Translations under genes and position numbers: made by a program
The notes under the pieces: model-generated
The model's input: only the letters and a program-made list of their open reading frames with translations
Database searches by the model: none
What the model was told of the DNA's origin: nothing
Shown: positions 26,081-34,123 of the stretch, one piece after another
How the letters are laid out: the number at the start of each line of letters is the position of its first letter
How positions within the stretch are numbered: the first letter of the stretch is position 1
Source: Flagellimonas algicola
GTDB lineage: Bacteria > Bacteroidota > Bacteroidia > Flavobacteriales > Flavobacteriaceae
NCBI RefSeq assembly: GCF_005937185.1
Contig: NZ_VCNI01000002.1
Span: forward strand, 930,001 to 994,000
DNA length: 64,000 nucleotides
Direction: 5' to 3'

Positions 26081-26959
26081 ATGTTCGGAAAGCAAATTTC
26101 AGATTTAATGATCAAACCAGGAAAATCACCTGTGTTTGAGACACCAGACAAGTATTCCTTGTCATATGAAGATGTTACCTTCAAAACCTCTGATGGCGTT
26201 GCTCTATCAGGTTGGCTAGTAAAAGGAGGAACAGATAAGGTGATAATACAATCACACTTTGGGGTACAATGCTCTCGTTGTGGCTTTACGCAAGAAGGAA
26301 AAGGAATGATGAAAAATGCACTTTGGACAAGTGACATTCATTTTCTTGACCAAGCCAAGTATCTGGTCGAAGCGGGATATTCTGTCCTCATGTATGATAT
26401 GCGTAACCATGGCAATAGTGAACAAACAGGCTGGGTATCGTGGGGGAAAGACGAGCGAAAAGATGTGGTAGGTGCTATCAAGTTCATTTCGGAACACAAA
26501 GACTATCAAAATGCAAGTATTGGCTTGTTATCTATTTGCATGGGACAAGGAGCTAGCGTTTTTGCCTTTGGATTGGAAGAGGAAATGAAAACTTTCAAAA
26601 ATTTAAAAACCATGATTTCAGTTCAACCGTTGACCTATGATTACTTTGTTAAGGCAATGGGACTACCCAATTTTCTAATCAACTCAGGAAACAAATACAA
26701 CAAAGAGAAAAGAGCTACAGACCTAACTGGAGATTCTTTTCTACCTTATGCAAAAGACATTTCAATACCTACTTTGGTCATTCAAAACCAAAACGACCCA
26801 ATGACCAATATGGATATGGTCAAAGGCTTTTACAATGATATTCAATCCGACAAAGAAATCATGTGGTTGGATTTAGCGAAAAAAAGAGGGGCAGCTTATG
26901 CTTGGTTAGGTGAAAACGCTCAGCCTATTGTTGGTTGGTTTGATAAATATGTAAAATGA
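26081..26959 (+). CDS. Alpha/beta hydrolase, Cys nucleophile candidate
   Basis: The ATG at 26081 gives 292 residues without a signal peptide. The fold is visible as strand 'VALSGWLVKGG', 'YSVLMYDMRNHGNSEQTG', an elbow 'GLLSICMGQGASVFAFG' and an acid loop 'LVIQNQNDPMTN'. The elbow has Cys rather than Ser at the nucleophile position (S-I-C-M-G-Q-G), like dienelactone hydrolases; alternatively the neighbouring Ser is used. The final His is not obvious. Its stop overlaps the next gene by 4 bp (ATGA). It is the first gene of a three-gene operon with an SRPBCC protein and an AraC regulator. Confidence 0.78.
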   Translation: MFGKQISDLMIKPGKSPVFETPDKYSLSYEDVTFKTSDGVALSGWLVKGGTDKVIIQSHFGVQCSRCGFTQEGKGMMKNALWTSDIHFLDQAKYLVEAGYSVLMYDMRNHGNSEQTGWVSWGKDERKDVVGAIKFISEHKDYQNASIGLLSICMGQGASVFAFGLEEEMKTFKNLKTMISVQPLTYDYFVKAMGLPNFLINSGNKYNKEKRATDLTGDSFLPYAKDISIPTLVIQNQNDPMTNMDMVKGFYNDIQSDKEIMWLDLAKKRGAAYAWLGENAQPIVGWFDKYVK

Positions 26960-27441
26960 AAAAATCGATGTACATAGCTATTGGGGTAATTGCAATAATG
27001 CTGATTCTGACTGTTACGGGCAGGAAGTCGGCTCACCATGAAATCACTATTAAAGCTTCTCCCGAAAAAGTTTGGAAGGTTTTAACAGACATGAATGATT
27101 ATTCTAACTGGAATCCTGTAATGAAATTGTTGGAAGGAGAAGTAAAAGAAGGGAATGAGGTAAAATACCGATTTACTCAAGATGCGGACAACATCAGTGA
27201 AATAGGTGCAACAGTTGTTCAAATAACACCGAACAGGCTACTGAATCAAAAAGGTGGAATTCCATTAGTCCTCACTTTCAACCACAAGTATATTTTAGAG
27301 CCGACGGGCAGTTCAACAAAGGTGACAATTCATGAGGATTACAAAGGAATTGGCGTTAACTTTTGGAACCCAAAAGGTGTTGAGGAAGCTTACGGTAAAC
27401 TTAACATGGCATTAAAAGTAAGAGTTGAAACCAAGAAATAA
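26956..27441 (+). CDS. SRPBCC (START-like) domain protein with N-terminal membrane anchor
   Basis: The 161-residue protein has one N-terminal hydrophobic helix (MKKSMYIAIGVIAIMLILTV) followed by a polyketide cyclase/SRPBCC domain. 'HHEITIKASPEKVWKVLTDM' and 'YSNWNPVMKLLEG' are the usual first strand and helix, and 'GGIPLVLTFNHKYILEP' lies in the mid-domain. SRPBCC domains bind hydrophobic ligands. Overlap of its start with the hydrolase stop indicates coupled translation and a shared pathway. Confidence 0.8.
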   Translation: MKKSMYIAIGVIAIMLILTVTGRKSAHHEITIKASPEKVWKVLTDMNDYSNWNPVMKLLEGEVKEGNEVKYRFTQDADNISEIGATVVQITPNRLLNQKGGIPLVLTFNHKYILEPTGSSTKVTIHEDYKGIGVNFWNPKGVEEAYGKLNMALKVRVETKK

Positions 27442-27450
27442 CAGATAGAA

Positions 27451-28359
27451 ATGAGCAATATTGTTCGAATTCGGTCAATAAACGAAGTACACAAATTTTT
27501 AGGAATAGAAAAACCTAAGCACCCTTTGGTTTCAGTAATTGAAATTGACGATAGCATTACCAATTTTGACTATGGAGATACAAAATATGTATTTGATTTC
27601 TACCAAATAAACTTGAAACAAGGATTTTCGGGCTCAATGAACTACGGAAGAAACTCTTATGATTTTGATGAGGGAACATTGACTTTTATTAAACCCAATC
27701 AGACTATTCAAGTTGAAAACCAAGAAGAAATTAAGGGAAGCTCAGGTTGGACTTTACTTTTTCACCCAGACTTAATTCGAAAATCTGAACTGGGAAAAAC
27801 GATTGAAGATTATTCATTCTTTAATTATGACCTAAATGAAGCACTTCATTTATCAGAAAAGGAGAGGAAATCAATTACTGAGTTAGTATTAAAGATTAAA
27901 GAAGAATACAATCAAAATATTGACAAACACAGCCAAGAGTTGATAGTTGGCAACATAGAAATGCTACTCAAATACAGTAAACGCTTTTATGATAGACAGT
28001 TTTACACAAGAACTAACTTGAACAAGGACATTCTGACTGAATTCAACCGATCTCTAAAAAATTATTATAATTCAGAAGAGCCGTTACTTAATGGAGTTTT
28101 AACTGTAAAGGAATGTTCAAACCAATTAAATCTTTCTGTGAATTATCTTGGAGACCTAATCAAATCAGAAACAGGAAAAAGTGCGAAGGAGCACATTCAA
28201 GAATATGTAATTGAAAGAGCTAAAACCAAACTATTGGGATCTAGTGAAGATGTCAGCCAAATAGCATATTCTCTAGGCTATGAGTACCCGCAAGGATTTA
28301 ATAAACTCTTTAAGTCTAAAGTTGGATTAAGTCCTAGTCAATATAGAAATTTGAACTGA
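27451..28359 (+). CDS. AraC-family transcriptional regulator
   Basis: The 302-residue protein has a cupin-like N-terminal sensing domain (about 20-130; 'FDEGTLTFIKPNQTIQVEN') and a C-terminal AraC HTH pair. The first HTH is 'LTVKECSNQLNLSVNYLGDLIKSETGKS' and the second 'DVSQIAYSLGYEYPQGFNKLFKSKVGLSPSQYR'. It lies 9 bp after the SRPBCC gene and probably autoregulates this operon. The strongly AT-rich codon use matches the rest of the island's left half. Confidence 0.88.
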   Translation: MSNIVRIRSINEVHKFLGIEKPKHPLVSVIEIDDSITNFDYGDTKYVFDFYQINLKQGFSGSMNYGRNSYDFDEGTLTFIKPNQTIQVENQEEIKGSSGWTLLFHPDLIRKSELGKTIEDYSFFNYDLNEALHLSEKERKSITELVLKIKEEYNQNIDKHSQELIVGNIEMLLKYSKRFYDRQFYTRTNLNKDILTEFNRSLKNYYNSEEPLLNGVLTVKECSNQLNLSVNYLGDLIKSETGKSAKEHIQEYVIERAKTKLLGSSEDVSQIAYSLGYEYPQGFNKLFKSKVGLSPSQYRNLN

Positions 28360-28411
28360 ATGAAAATAAAACCCAGTGCAAACTGAAAAATTAGATAGTG
28401 GAAATCGGCTA

Positions 28412-28858
28412 CTACTCATACATTAGAGCGATAATGTCGAATACACCTGAGGCGTTAATTTCCAGCCCTTCCTTAAAACCAACGTTTATAAAACCTTTGA
28501 ATACATCTTTCAACTTAATGTATCATCTGGCTTTAAGGTTGTGAGGTGTTCATTTTGATTGGTTTGCATATCACAAATATGCTGGAAGAGTCATTTTCTT
28601 TTCCTTTCAACAATATGGTAAAGCGATTGTTAATGGTATTGATTTCTTTGATGGTATCTTCAATTTTCACTATACTCTCCGCTTTTGAGAAAGTTTCATC
28701 CCCAGTTTTAAATGAGAAATTAGGGTATTGGCATCAAGATAAACTTGGGGTTTTACGTTTGCTATGTTCAGATGGTCAACTTTAAAAAATACCCATATTG
28801 AGAAATAGCCAGCTAGAAGAGCCAACTGAAAAAAGGCCGCCTCATATCCCCATATGCC
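28412..28858 (-). pseudogene. Frameshifted relic of a membrane-anchored protein, family unknown
   Basis: Reading the minus strand gives protein-like segments in different frames that join into one product. A membrane helix (AAFFQLALLAGYFSIWVFF) runs into VDHLNIANVKPQVYLDANTL. After a frameshift near 28720 comes 'GDETFSKAESIVKIEDTIKEI'-type sequence, and after a further shift 'LKDVFKGFINVGFKEGLEIN' and 'ASGVFDIIALMYE' with stop TAG at 28412-28414. No intact start exists; the frame opens after TAA at 28859-28861. I do not recognise the family. At least two frameshifts and an in-frame stop make it a pseudogene. Confidence 0.6.
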
Positions 28859-28944
28859 TTATAAATTTGTAAGACTTGAAATAAAAGAAAACCTAGGGAC
28901 AGATGGCCCTAGGTTCAAAACTAATAAAAATGTAATCTTCTTTT

Positions 28945-30882
28945 TCAATCTGTTATTGTAAGGGTTCCAGTCATAGGACTATGGAACTCGCAGTTGTAAT
29001 ACAAGGTGTCCGGGGCATCGTTTGGAACAGTAAACACCACTGTGCCTGTTGCTGCACCATTATTGGTAACACCATCATTATAGGCATTCCCGGTCCCGAT
29101 GCTCTGTACGGACTTTATAATAAATGGGTGTCCTGGCGCCGCTACCACAAATTCATAGGTTTCACCCCTTTTTAGCGTAAGGTCCGGATTGCTCGCATCA
29201 CTGAGTCCAGAACCATTGAATATGTATTCTGTGGCACCCTGATTGGTAACGTCATATGAGGTTGCTCCATCTGCTTGTGGCGCTACGTCGATATCTGGAT
29301 TGAGTATGGGCCATATTCCCGCCTCGGGGAATCCAACACCAAAGTTGTCGCCACGTTGGGCATCCTGTCCAAAGTAGTATATCGGCCATCCCTTGTAGGT
29401 GAGTTGTGTTCTTCCAAAAACATCAATGGAACCAAAATCGCTGGCATCCAATATGCTGGGGATGTTCTGGAGTTGCTCTTCAAAAATGGGCCAAACCGGA
29501 TTGTTGGAGAAATCCTCATTGGTAAAATTGTTGACCCCATTGGTATCATTGACAAAACTGTACAGGGTGTTCCCATTTGCATCGGTCATATAGAAGGTCT
29601 GCTCATCACCAGGTTCGTAGGTGCTGGTAAGGTTGGTTTCCACACCACCTGAATCCCTTCCCACCAATTGCGCCAAGGTCATCATAACAGAATAGTCTGG
29701 TTTTGCCACATACCAGACATCACCTATACCGTCTCCGTTAACATCATCAGCGGCATTGTCATTAATAAAATAGTACAACGGCCATCCCTTGTAAGTGGTC
29801 TGCATGTCCCCGTCACTTCGGGTTATGCTTCCAAAGTCCGATTCTTCGAGTCCATCATCAAGTGTAAGGTCTTCGACATAAAAAACAGGCCAGTTCGTCT
29901 TACAGCCATCAATACAATTGGAGTCTCCTTTGCTGTCCGGAGAAAAGAAGTATAAGGTCATTCCCTCAGCATCGGTGAGGATATTTCCAAAAGTTGTATT
30001 ATCCCTTAGCCTTACCGCATTAGGTTCGGGCTCAGGTGCAATTTCAATGTCCGGGTTAAGAATAGGCCATATTCCTGCCACCGGGAATCCCACACCAAAG
30101 TTGTCGCCACGCTGTGCATCCTGTCCAAAGTAGTATATCGGCCATCCCTTATAGGTGAGTTGTGTTCTTCCAAAAACATCAATGGAACCAAAATCATTGG
30201 CATCCAATATGCTGGGGATATTCTGGAGTTGCTCTTCAAAAATGGGCCAAACCGGATTGTTGGAGAAATCCTCATTGGTAAAATTGTTGACCCCGTTGGT
30301 ATCATTGACAAAACTGTACAGGGTGTTCCCATTTGCGTCAGTCATGTAAAAGGTCTGCTCATCACCAGGTTCGTAGGTGCTGGTAAGGTTGGTTTCCACA
30401 CCGCCTGAATCCCTTCCCACCAATTGCGCCAAGGTCATCATTACGGAATAGTCGGGTTTTGCTACATACCAAACATCATTGACTCCATCCCCATTTACAT
30501 CATCAGCGGCATTGTCGCTGGCATAGCGGTACAGCGGCCATCCCTTATAAGTGGTCTGCATGTCCCCGTCACTTCGGGTTATGCTTCCAAAGTCCGATTC
30601 CTCGAGTCCATCATCAAGTGTAAGGTCTTCGGCATAGAAAACAGGCCAGCTTGCCTTGCAGCCATCAACACAATTGGAATCACCTTTGCTATCAAGGGAA
30701 AAGAAGTACAGGGTCATTCCCTCGGCATCGGTTAGGATATTGCCAAAATTGGCATTGTTTCTTAATTGAACCGTATTGGGGTCCGGTGGTGGTGGAGTAT
30801 CATCGGTACCCATATCGTTGTCATCACTCTTGCAAGCCAGAAGGGCTAAAAATGTCATTGATAATAAGAGAAGTTTTTTCAT
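28945..30882 (-). CDS. Lipoprotein: duplicated Yx(FWY)xxD-repeat units plus cupredoxin-like domain
   Basis: The ATG at 30880-30882 gives 645 residues with lipobox 'FLALLAC' followed by KSDDNDMGTDD, an acidic tract like flavobacterial surface-export signals. Two units (from about residues 36 and 288, period 252) are nearly identical. Each holds Yx[FWY]xxD motifs ('TLYFFSLD', 'PLYRYASD', 'TLYSFVND', 'PIYYFGQD') of the COG4315/PF03640 lipoprotein repeat and one CxxxC ('SNCVDGCK'). The last 100 residues look like a cupredoxin: His in 'APGHPFIIKS' and C-x2-H-x2-M in 'YYNCEFHSPMTG' can form a type 1 copper site. A surface electron-transfer role is plausible but unproven. Confidence 0.85.
   Translation of the reverse strand: MKKLLLLSMTFLALLACKSDDNDMGTDDTPPPPDPNTVQLRNNANFGNILTDAEGMTLYFFSLDSKGDSNCVDGCKASWPVFYAEDLTLDDGLEESDFGSITRSDGDMQTTYKGWPLYRYASDNAADDVNGDGVNDVWYVAKPDYSVMMTLAQLVGRDSGGVETNLTSTYEPGDEQTFYMTDANGNTLYSFVNDTNGVNNFTNEDFSNNPVWPIFEEQLQNIPSILDANDFGSIDVFGRTQLTYKGWPIYYFGQDAQRGDNFGVGFPVAGIWPILNPDIEIAPEPEPNAVRLRDNTTFGNILTDAEGMTLYFFSPDSKGDSNCIDGCKTNWPVFYVEDLTLDDGLEESDFGSITRSDGDMQTTYKGWPLYYFINDNAADDVNGDGIGDVWYVAKPDYSVMMTLAQLVGRDSGGVETNLTSTYEPGDEQTFYMTDANGNTLYSFVNDTNGVNNFTNEDFSNNPVWPIFEEQLQNIPSILDASDFGSIDVFGRTQLTYKGWPIYYFGQDAQRGDNFGVGFPEAGIWPILNPDIDVAPQADGATSYDVTNQGATEYIFNGSGLSDASNPDLTLKRGETYEFVVAAPGHPFIIKSVQSIGTGNAYNDGVTNNGAATGTVVFTVPNDAPDTLYYNCEFHSPMTGTLTITD
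29266..30777 (-). repeat. Tandem duplication, two 756-bp units inside one gene
   Basis: Units 30022-30777 and 29266-30021 are nearly identical in DNA over most of their length; e.g. the stretch starting tgttcttccaaaaacatc recurs exactly 756 bp apart. Differences cluster at the ends. The high nucleotide identity suggests a recent duplication or ongoing gene conversion. Confidence 0.85.
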
Positions 30883-30968
30883 TTTCAATTTTTTTAATCG
30901 TTAGTAGTTGTCTTTTAAGATCCCATTCAGGAGTCTTTACGGTTCTTGCTTATGCTGTTGTGAATATT

Positions 30969-31235
30969 TTATATACAGGAGCATAATGGGGAAATTATGT
31001 CTCTTTCCATTCTATCTCCTTGCGGAGGACAACCCAAAGCCATTAAAATATTGAGCGCCCTGGAGAGTTCGTTTGCCTTTATAAAACTGAATACGACCAA
31101 GGAATCTGTTGGGTATAGCTGTACGTTGGAAATATCCTTGATCTTAAGTAGTTCGGACTTAATTTGCGCTGAACTGTTGTTACAGAACCTATTTTGCACA
31201 GGGATTTTAGCCAAGCGAAGTTTCATAGGGCTCAT
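30969..31235 (-). CDS. Small protein, possible heavy-metal-associated-like fold
   Basis: From the ATG at 31233-31235 the product is 88 residues (MSPMKLRLAKIPVQNRFCNN...); a second ATG 9 bp in is also possible. The pattern strand-helix-strand ('SAQIKSELLKIKDISNVQLYP', 'SLVVFSFIKANELSRALNIL') followed by 'ALGCPPQGD' resembles a ferredoxin-like HMA fold, but the usual MxCxxC motif is absent and the Cys are elsewhere. It ends 86 bp before the repeat lipoprotein start on the same strand and starts 13 bp after a decayed gene, so it was probably part of one operon. Confidence 0.55.
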   Translation of the reverse strand: MSPMKLRLAKIPVQNRFCNNSSAQIKSELLKIKDISNVQLYPTDSLVVFSFIKANELSRALNILMALGCPPQGDRMERDIISPLCSCI

Positions 31236-31248
31236 TTTAAAATATTCT

Positions 31249-31631
31249 TTAAAGATTAAATCCGAAAAACACATCCACTTTGCTCCAATCCCCGGTTGCC
31301 TGACCAAGAAAAGTATTGGTGTTCATGGGTTGTGCACTAGTAAAATGTAATTGAAAAACATGTCCCCCTGTTTCCAAATCAAAACCAACTATTTTCACAA
31401 GTGTGATCACCAGCGCAAATGGGGTTAGGAAAAAGGGGGCTCCGTTTAATGTCGGGTTACAATGACAACCAAGACAGCCACCGTTTTTAACACCTCGTAT
31501 ATTAGCAGAGCAGAAGATATCCCCATTAGGGTTTTTACTATCGGTTAATCACCCGCGCTATCACTGGAACAAGCAATAAAAAAGCTGTAAGTAGCCATAA
31601 GATAATTTTTGCGTTCTATTTCATGGGGCAT
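31249..31631 (-). pseudogene. Decayed gene: lipoprotein start, CxxCH segment, DUF5777-like beta-barrel end
   Basis: The minus strand reads from ATG 31629-31631 into a lipoprotein-like start ending 'FFIACSSDSAGD' and TAA. In another frame it continues with 'GVKNGGCLGCHCNPTLNGAP', which has a CxxCH heme-c-type motif. It ends in 'GFDLETGGHVFQLHFTSAQ' and 'FLGQATGDWSKVDVFFGFNL' before TAA at 31249-31251. The last part matches, from memory, the C-terminus of DUF5777 outer-membrane barrels. The piece is far too short for such a barrel, so a deletion and frameshift are likely. Family assignment is moderate. Confidence 0.55.
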
Positions 31632-32144
31632 TGTTTTAAATGGTTAACTTGTTTTTAACGGACGGTAATTTTGTTGAATTCAATTTTGATGTAATCAAAG
31701 CAACACCTAATCTTTAGGTTTTGACTACAAAAGTTTAGTGAAAGGGAAAAAACAGCCTTGACAGGGAAAAATGGGGTTTAAATGGAAATGGAAGTCCGTA
31801 AGAATAGTATTATCAGGTTTGATAGGGAATTTTTAGAACCTTAAAATGGGAATCAAATTATTCTATTCGGATAAAATTGCCATTCATTATAATGGGAAAG
31901 GATAAACTCTATTTTCTTACTCTTTTTATCATGGCTAATATTTATACAGTTATCGCGAGTGTCACCTTACTCCACTTGATCAAATCAAGTGCACTTCAGG
32001 TGGTTGAATACCATTTGGGTTTTAGCAAAAAAGAAGTGTGGACCTAGGGAGCGGTCAATACAGAATAACTCCAAAACATAACTTCGGTAAAGTCTTAGCT
32101 ATAACTGGTTCTGACAATCCAATGGAGACGATATTGTCCAATAG
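31632..32144. other. About 510 bp without a recognisable gene
   Basis: AT-rich sequence with stops in all frames on both strands. It includes a small palindrome ACTTGAT-CAA-ATCAAGT near 31975-31993. I see no promoter or RNA I can support. Confidence 0.5.
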
Positions 32145-32507
32145 GACTACTTTGGTTACGACAATTTCAAGTGGAAATTTGAATCTACAAGTTCCTCTTT
32201 TAAGGTAAATGTCTTGGAATTCCAAAATCATGCAAACGGAACAGAGATAATCAATGAGGCCAATGAAATGGATGAACTTTTAATATACTCCTTTCCCACG
32301 AAAAGCATATTCAATGTAACAAAAACCACCAACACTCCACTGGAAATACAGGTTTTGGACCTAACGGGAAGAGTGGTCATGAGCGATATCATATTAAGCC
32401 AAAAAGTAACCGAGGTTGAACTTAAACGAAACCTTCCAAAAGGAATTTACCAATTATGGTTTAGCGATGGAATTAAAGTTCAAGTTAAAAAGATTATTCT
32501 TGAGTAA
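32145..32507 (+). pseudogene. Truncated gene end carrying a type IX secretion sorting domain
   Basis: A frame opening after TAG at 32142-32144 encodes 'DYFGYDNFKWKFESTSSSF' and then a typical T9SS type A C-terminal domain. Its signs are 'YSFPTKSIFNVTKTTNTPL', 'IQVLDLTGRVVMSD' and the end 'LPKGIYQLWFSDGIKVQVKK', matching the YPNPxxG...DxxGR...LxxGxY...KKIIL pattern. There is no start codon of its own except an internal TTG at 32214, and no catalytic domain. It is the tail of a secreted protein whose front part is lost. Confidence 0.7.
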
Positions 32508-32510
32508 ACG

Positions 32511-32533
32511 AAACACATTGCTCCAATGTGTTT
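32511..32533. terminator. Hairpin terminator after the T9SS relic
   Basis: AAACACATTG-CTC-CAATGTGTTT forms a perfect 10-bp stem with a 3-base loop and A/T runs on both sides, so it could work in both directions. Confidence 0.65.
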
Positions 32534-32671
32534 TCATAAAACCAACAATTTTAAAGACTTTCCCTTCTTCTTTAATGAGTTCGATTAACTAGCCTTATAA
32601 CCAGACTATGCGGAAATCAATAATGCTCTACCATCTGTTTAGTTTTTTCTTCATTTTTACTTCCAATATAC

Positions 32672-33577
32672 CTACAACTTTTCCAATCGCCCTTTTATTT
32701 CTTTCAGCCGCAACCAATTTTGATAAAACACGGGTAAAGCGATTATGCATTCTATGTATTGAAAAACATAGATGATTAGCGAAAATAAAGCTCCGTATGC
32801 TACATTGCCCGTACTTACCGAAAAGACGATGGAGAGTACCAAAAAGGCCATCAAGACCAACCACGACATGGAAAAATTGAATACCTCAAGATCAGATAGT
32901 TTGATATTCCATTTCATCATATTTTTTAAGTGGGACGCTAGCAATGTACTGTCATTTGTTGTGATAACATCTACCTGCTTTTCAAACTCATTGTTATAGG
33001 CACTATTTAGATTTGTGGTCCTATTACTGGTCAAAAAATAAATGAGAAAGACCAAAAATGTGGCAACAAGGCCTACATAAAATACGTTAAGATTCAGACT
33101 TGCGATGATAATAACCACTCCTATCATTCCTATAATAGTGGAGACTAGTATCGGAAGGGAATTTTCCAAAAACTCGACAATCTCATTGATCATTCCCAAT
33201 CTTGCGGTTTTTATTGACGACCGGTTCCCATCTATTTTCAAGAGCATTGCATTCCCCAGCCTTCGGTATATCTTGGCATAAATTCTTGAATCGAAAAATC
33301 GGCGTCCCCCGCCAATCAGAATAATAAGTACTCCCAATGCTCCAAGCTGAAGGGCACCAATATAGCTTCCGTTAATGGCACTGTCTATCGCAAAACCAAT
33401 GAACAAGGGAATCAGTAATTCGATAGCTGATTCGACCAAGATCAAGATGAGTACAAAGCTAAGCTTCCACTTGAACTCCAAGAGCACAGACCGTAAGGTC
33501 ACCCTTTCAGAATCGAGTCGTTTTCTGATACCTTTCCAGATTCTTTCCTTATCAAACATATGCTGTCCGTTTAGCAT
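32672..33577 (-). CDS. ABC-transporter six-TM domain protein without an ATPase
   Basis: The 301-residue protein has about six hydrophobic segments (roughly 34-56, 64-92, 138-158, 160-182, 233-256, 262-282) in the layout of the ABC exporter membrane domain. The coupling segment 'RIYAKIYRRLGNAMLLKIDG' is also visible. It stops before any Walker A motif ('RLKEIKGRLEKL' is the end), as in the ABC_membrane_3-type proteins. No nucleotide-binding partner is nearby. The ATG at 33575-33577 is used; a second in-frame ATG (residue 7) is possible. Whether it transports anything is unclear. Confidence 0.75.
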   Translation of the reverse strand: MLNGQHMFDKERIWKGIRKRLDSERVTLRSVLLEFKWKLSFVLILILVESAIELLIPLFIGFAIDSAINGSYIGALQLGALGVLIILIGGGRRFFDSRIYAKIYRRLGNAMLLKIDGNRSSIKTARLGMINEIVEFLENSLPILVSTIIGMIGVVIIIASLNLNVFYVGLVATFLVFLIYFLTSNRTTNLNSAYNNEFEKQVDVITTNDSTLLASHLKNMMKWNIKLSDLEVFNFSMSWLVLMAFLVLSIVFSVSTGNVAYGALFSLIIYVFQYIECIIALPVFYQNWLRLKEIKGRLEKL

Positions 33578-33583
33578 TGGAAA

Positions 33584-33985
33584 CTATTTTAATCGTATCC
33601 AAGTTTCGTTATCGGAATAGCCCCATGCCGAATAGCTTACTATCAAGGTATTGTCATCCCTTAACTTAAGGTTCGCCCTGACTTCATAATTTTTCCCTTT
33701 ATGGTCAATTATGAACTTTCCAGTACCTTTTCCCCCTCCAAAAACGATGTCCTTTAGTGCCAGTGATTCGTGTTCTTCACCACGACCTTTATCATCTTTG
33801 ATGTAGGTGGTATAACAGGTGTGCTTTCCGTTTTCATTTCTGAATTCATAGGTCACATATATTTTCTCGTTGTTCTCCTCATACTCCGCTTCCCATTTTC
33901 CAGTCAAAGGATTGCTTTGGGCAGTCAAATTTGTGATTGACACTAGTACTGCCACTAGGACAGTTATTATTTTTAATGCTTTCAT
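33584..33985 (-). CDS. Small secreted protein of unknown function
   Basis: The ATG at 33983-33985 gives 133 residues with signal peptide MKALKIITVLVAVLVSITNL and cleavage near 'TAQS'. The mature part begins 'NPLTGKWEAEYEENNEKIYV' and ends 'LIVSYSAWGYSDNETWIRLK', a beta-rich pattern like DUF2147 or lipocalin-like proteins, but I cannot assign it. The stop is 6 bp before the start of the six-TM gene, so the two are likely co-transcribed. Confidence 0.7.
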   Translation of the reverse strand: MKALKIITVLVAVLVSITNLTAQSNPLTGKWEAEYEENNEKIYVTYEFRNENGKHTCYTTYIKDDKGRGEEHESLALKDIVFGGGKGTGKFIIDHKGKNYEVRANLKLRDDNTLIVSYSAWGYSDNETWIRLK

Positions 33986-34123
33986 ACGACTACTTTTTAA
34001 AGAATTGTAGTCAAAAGTAGCCTTGGCGATTTGCAAGAATGCCGCTCCCTATAATACTGAACATAAAAAATGCCTAGAATCATGACCAAGGCACTTTGGA
34101 CAGTGATACGATTTTTATTGGAG

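Noticed and set aside
28546..28785. 79-codon plus-strand frame
   Set aside because: It is the complement of a minus-strand relic whose joined frames look far more protein-like.
29266..30777. Insertion sequence or CRISPR-like repeat
   Set aside because: The two 756-bp copies are tandem and in frame within one gene, without terminal inverted repeats, transposase or spacers.
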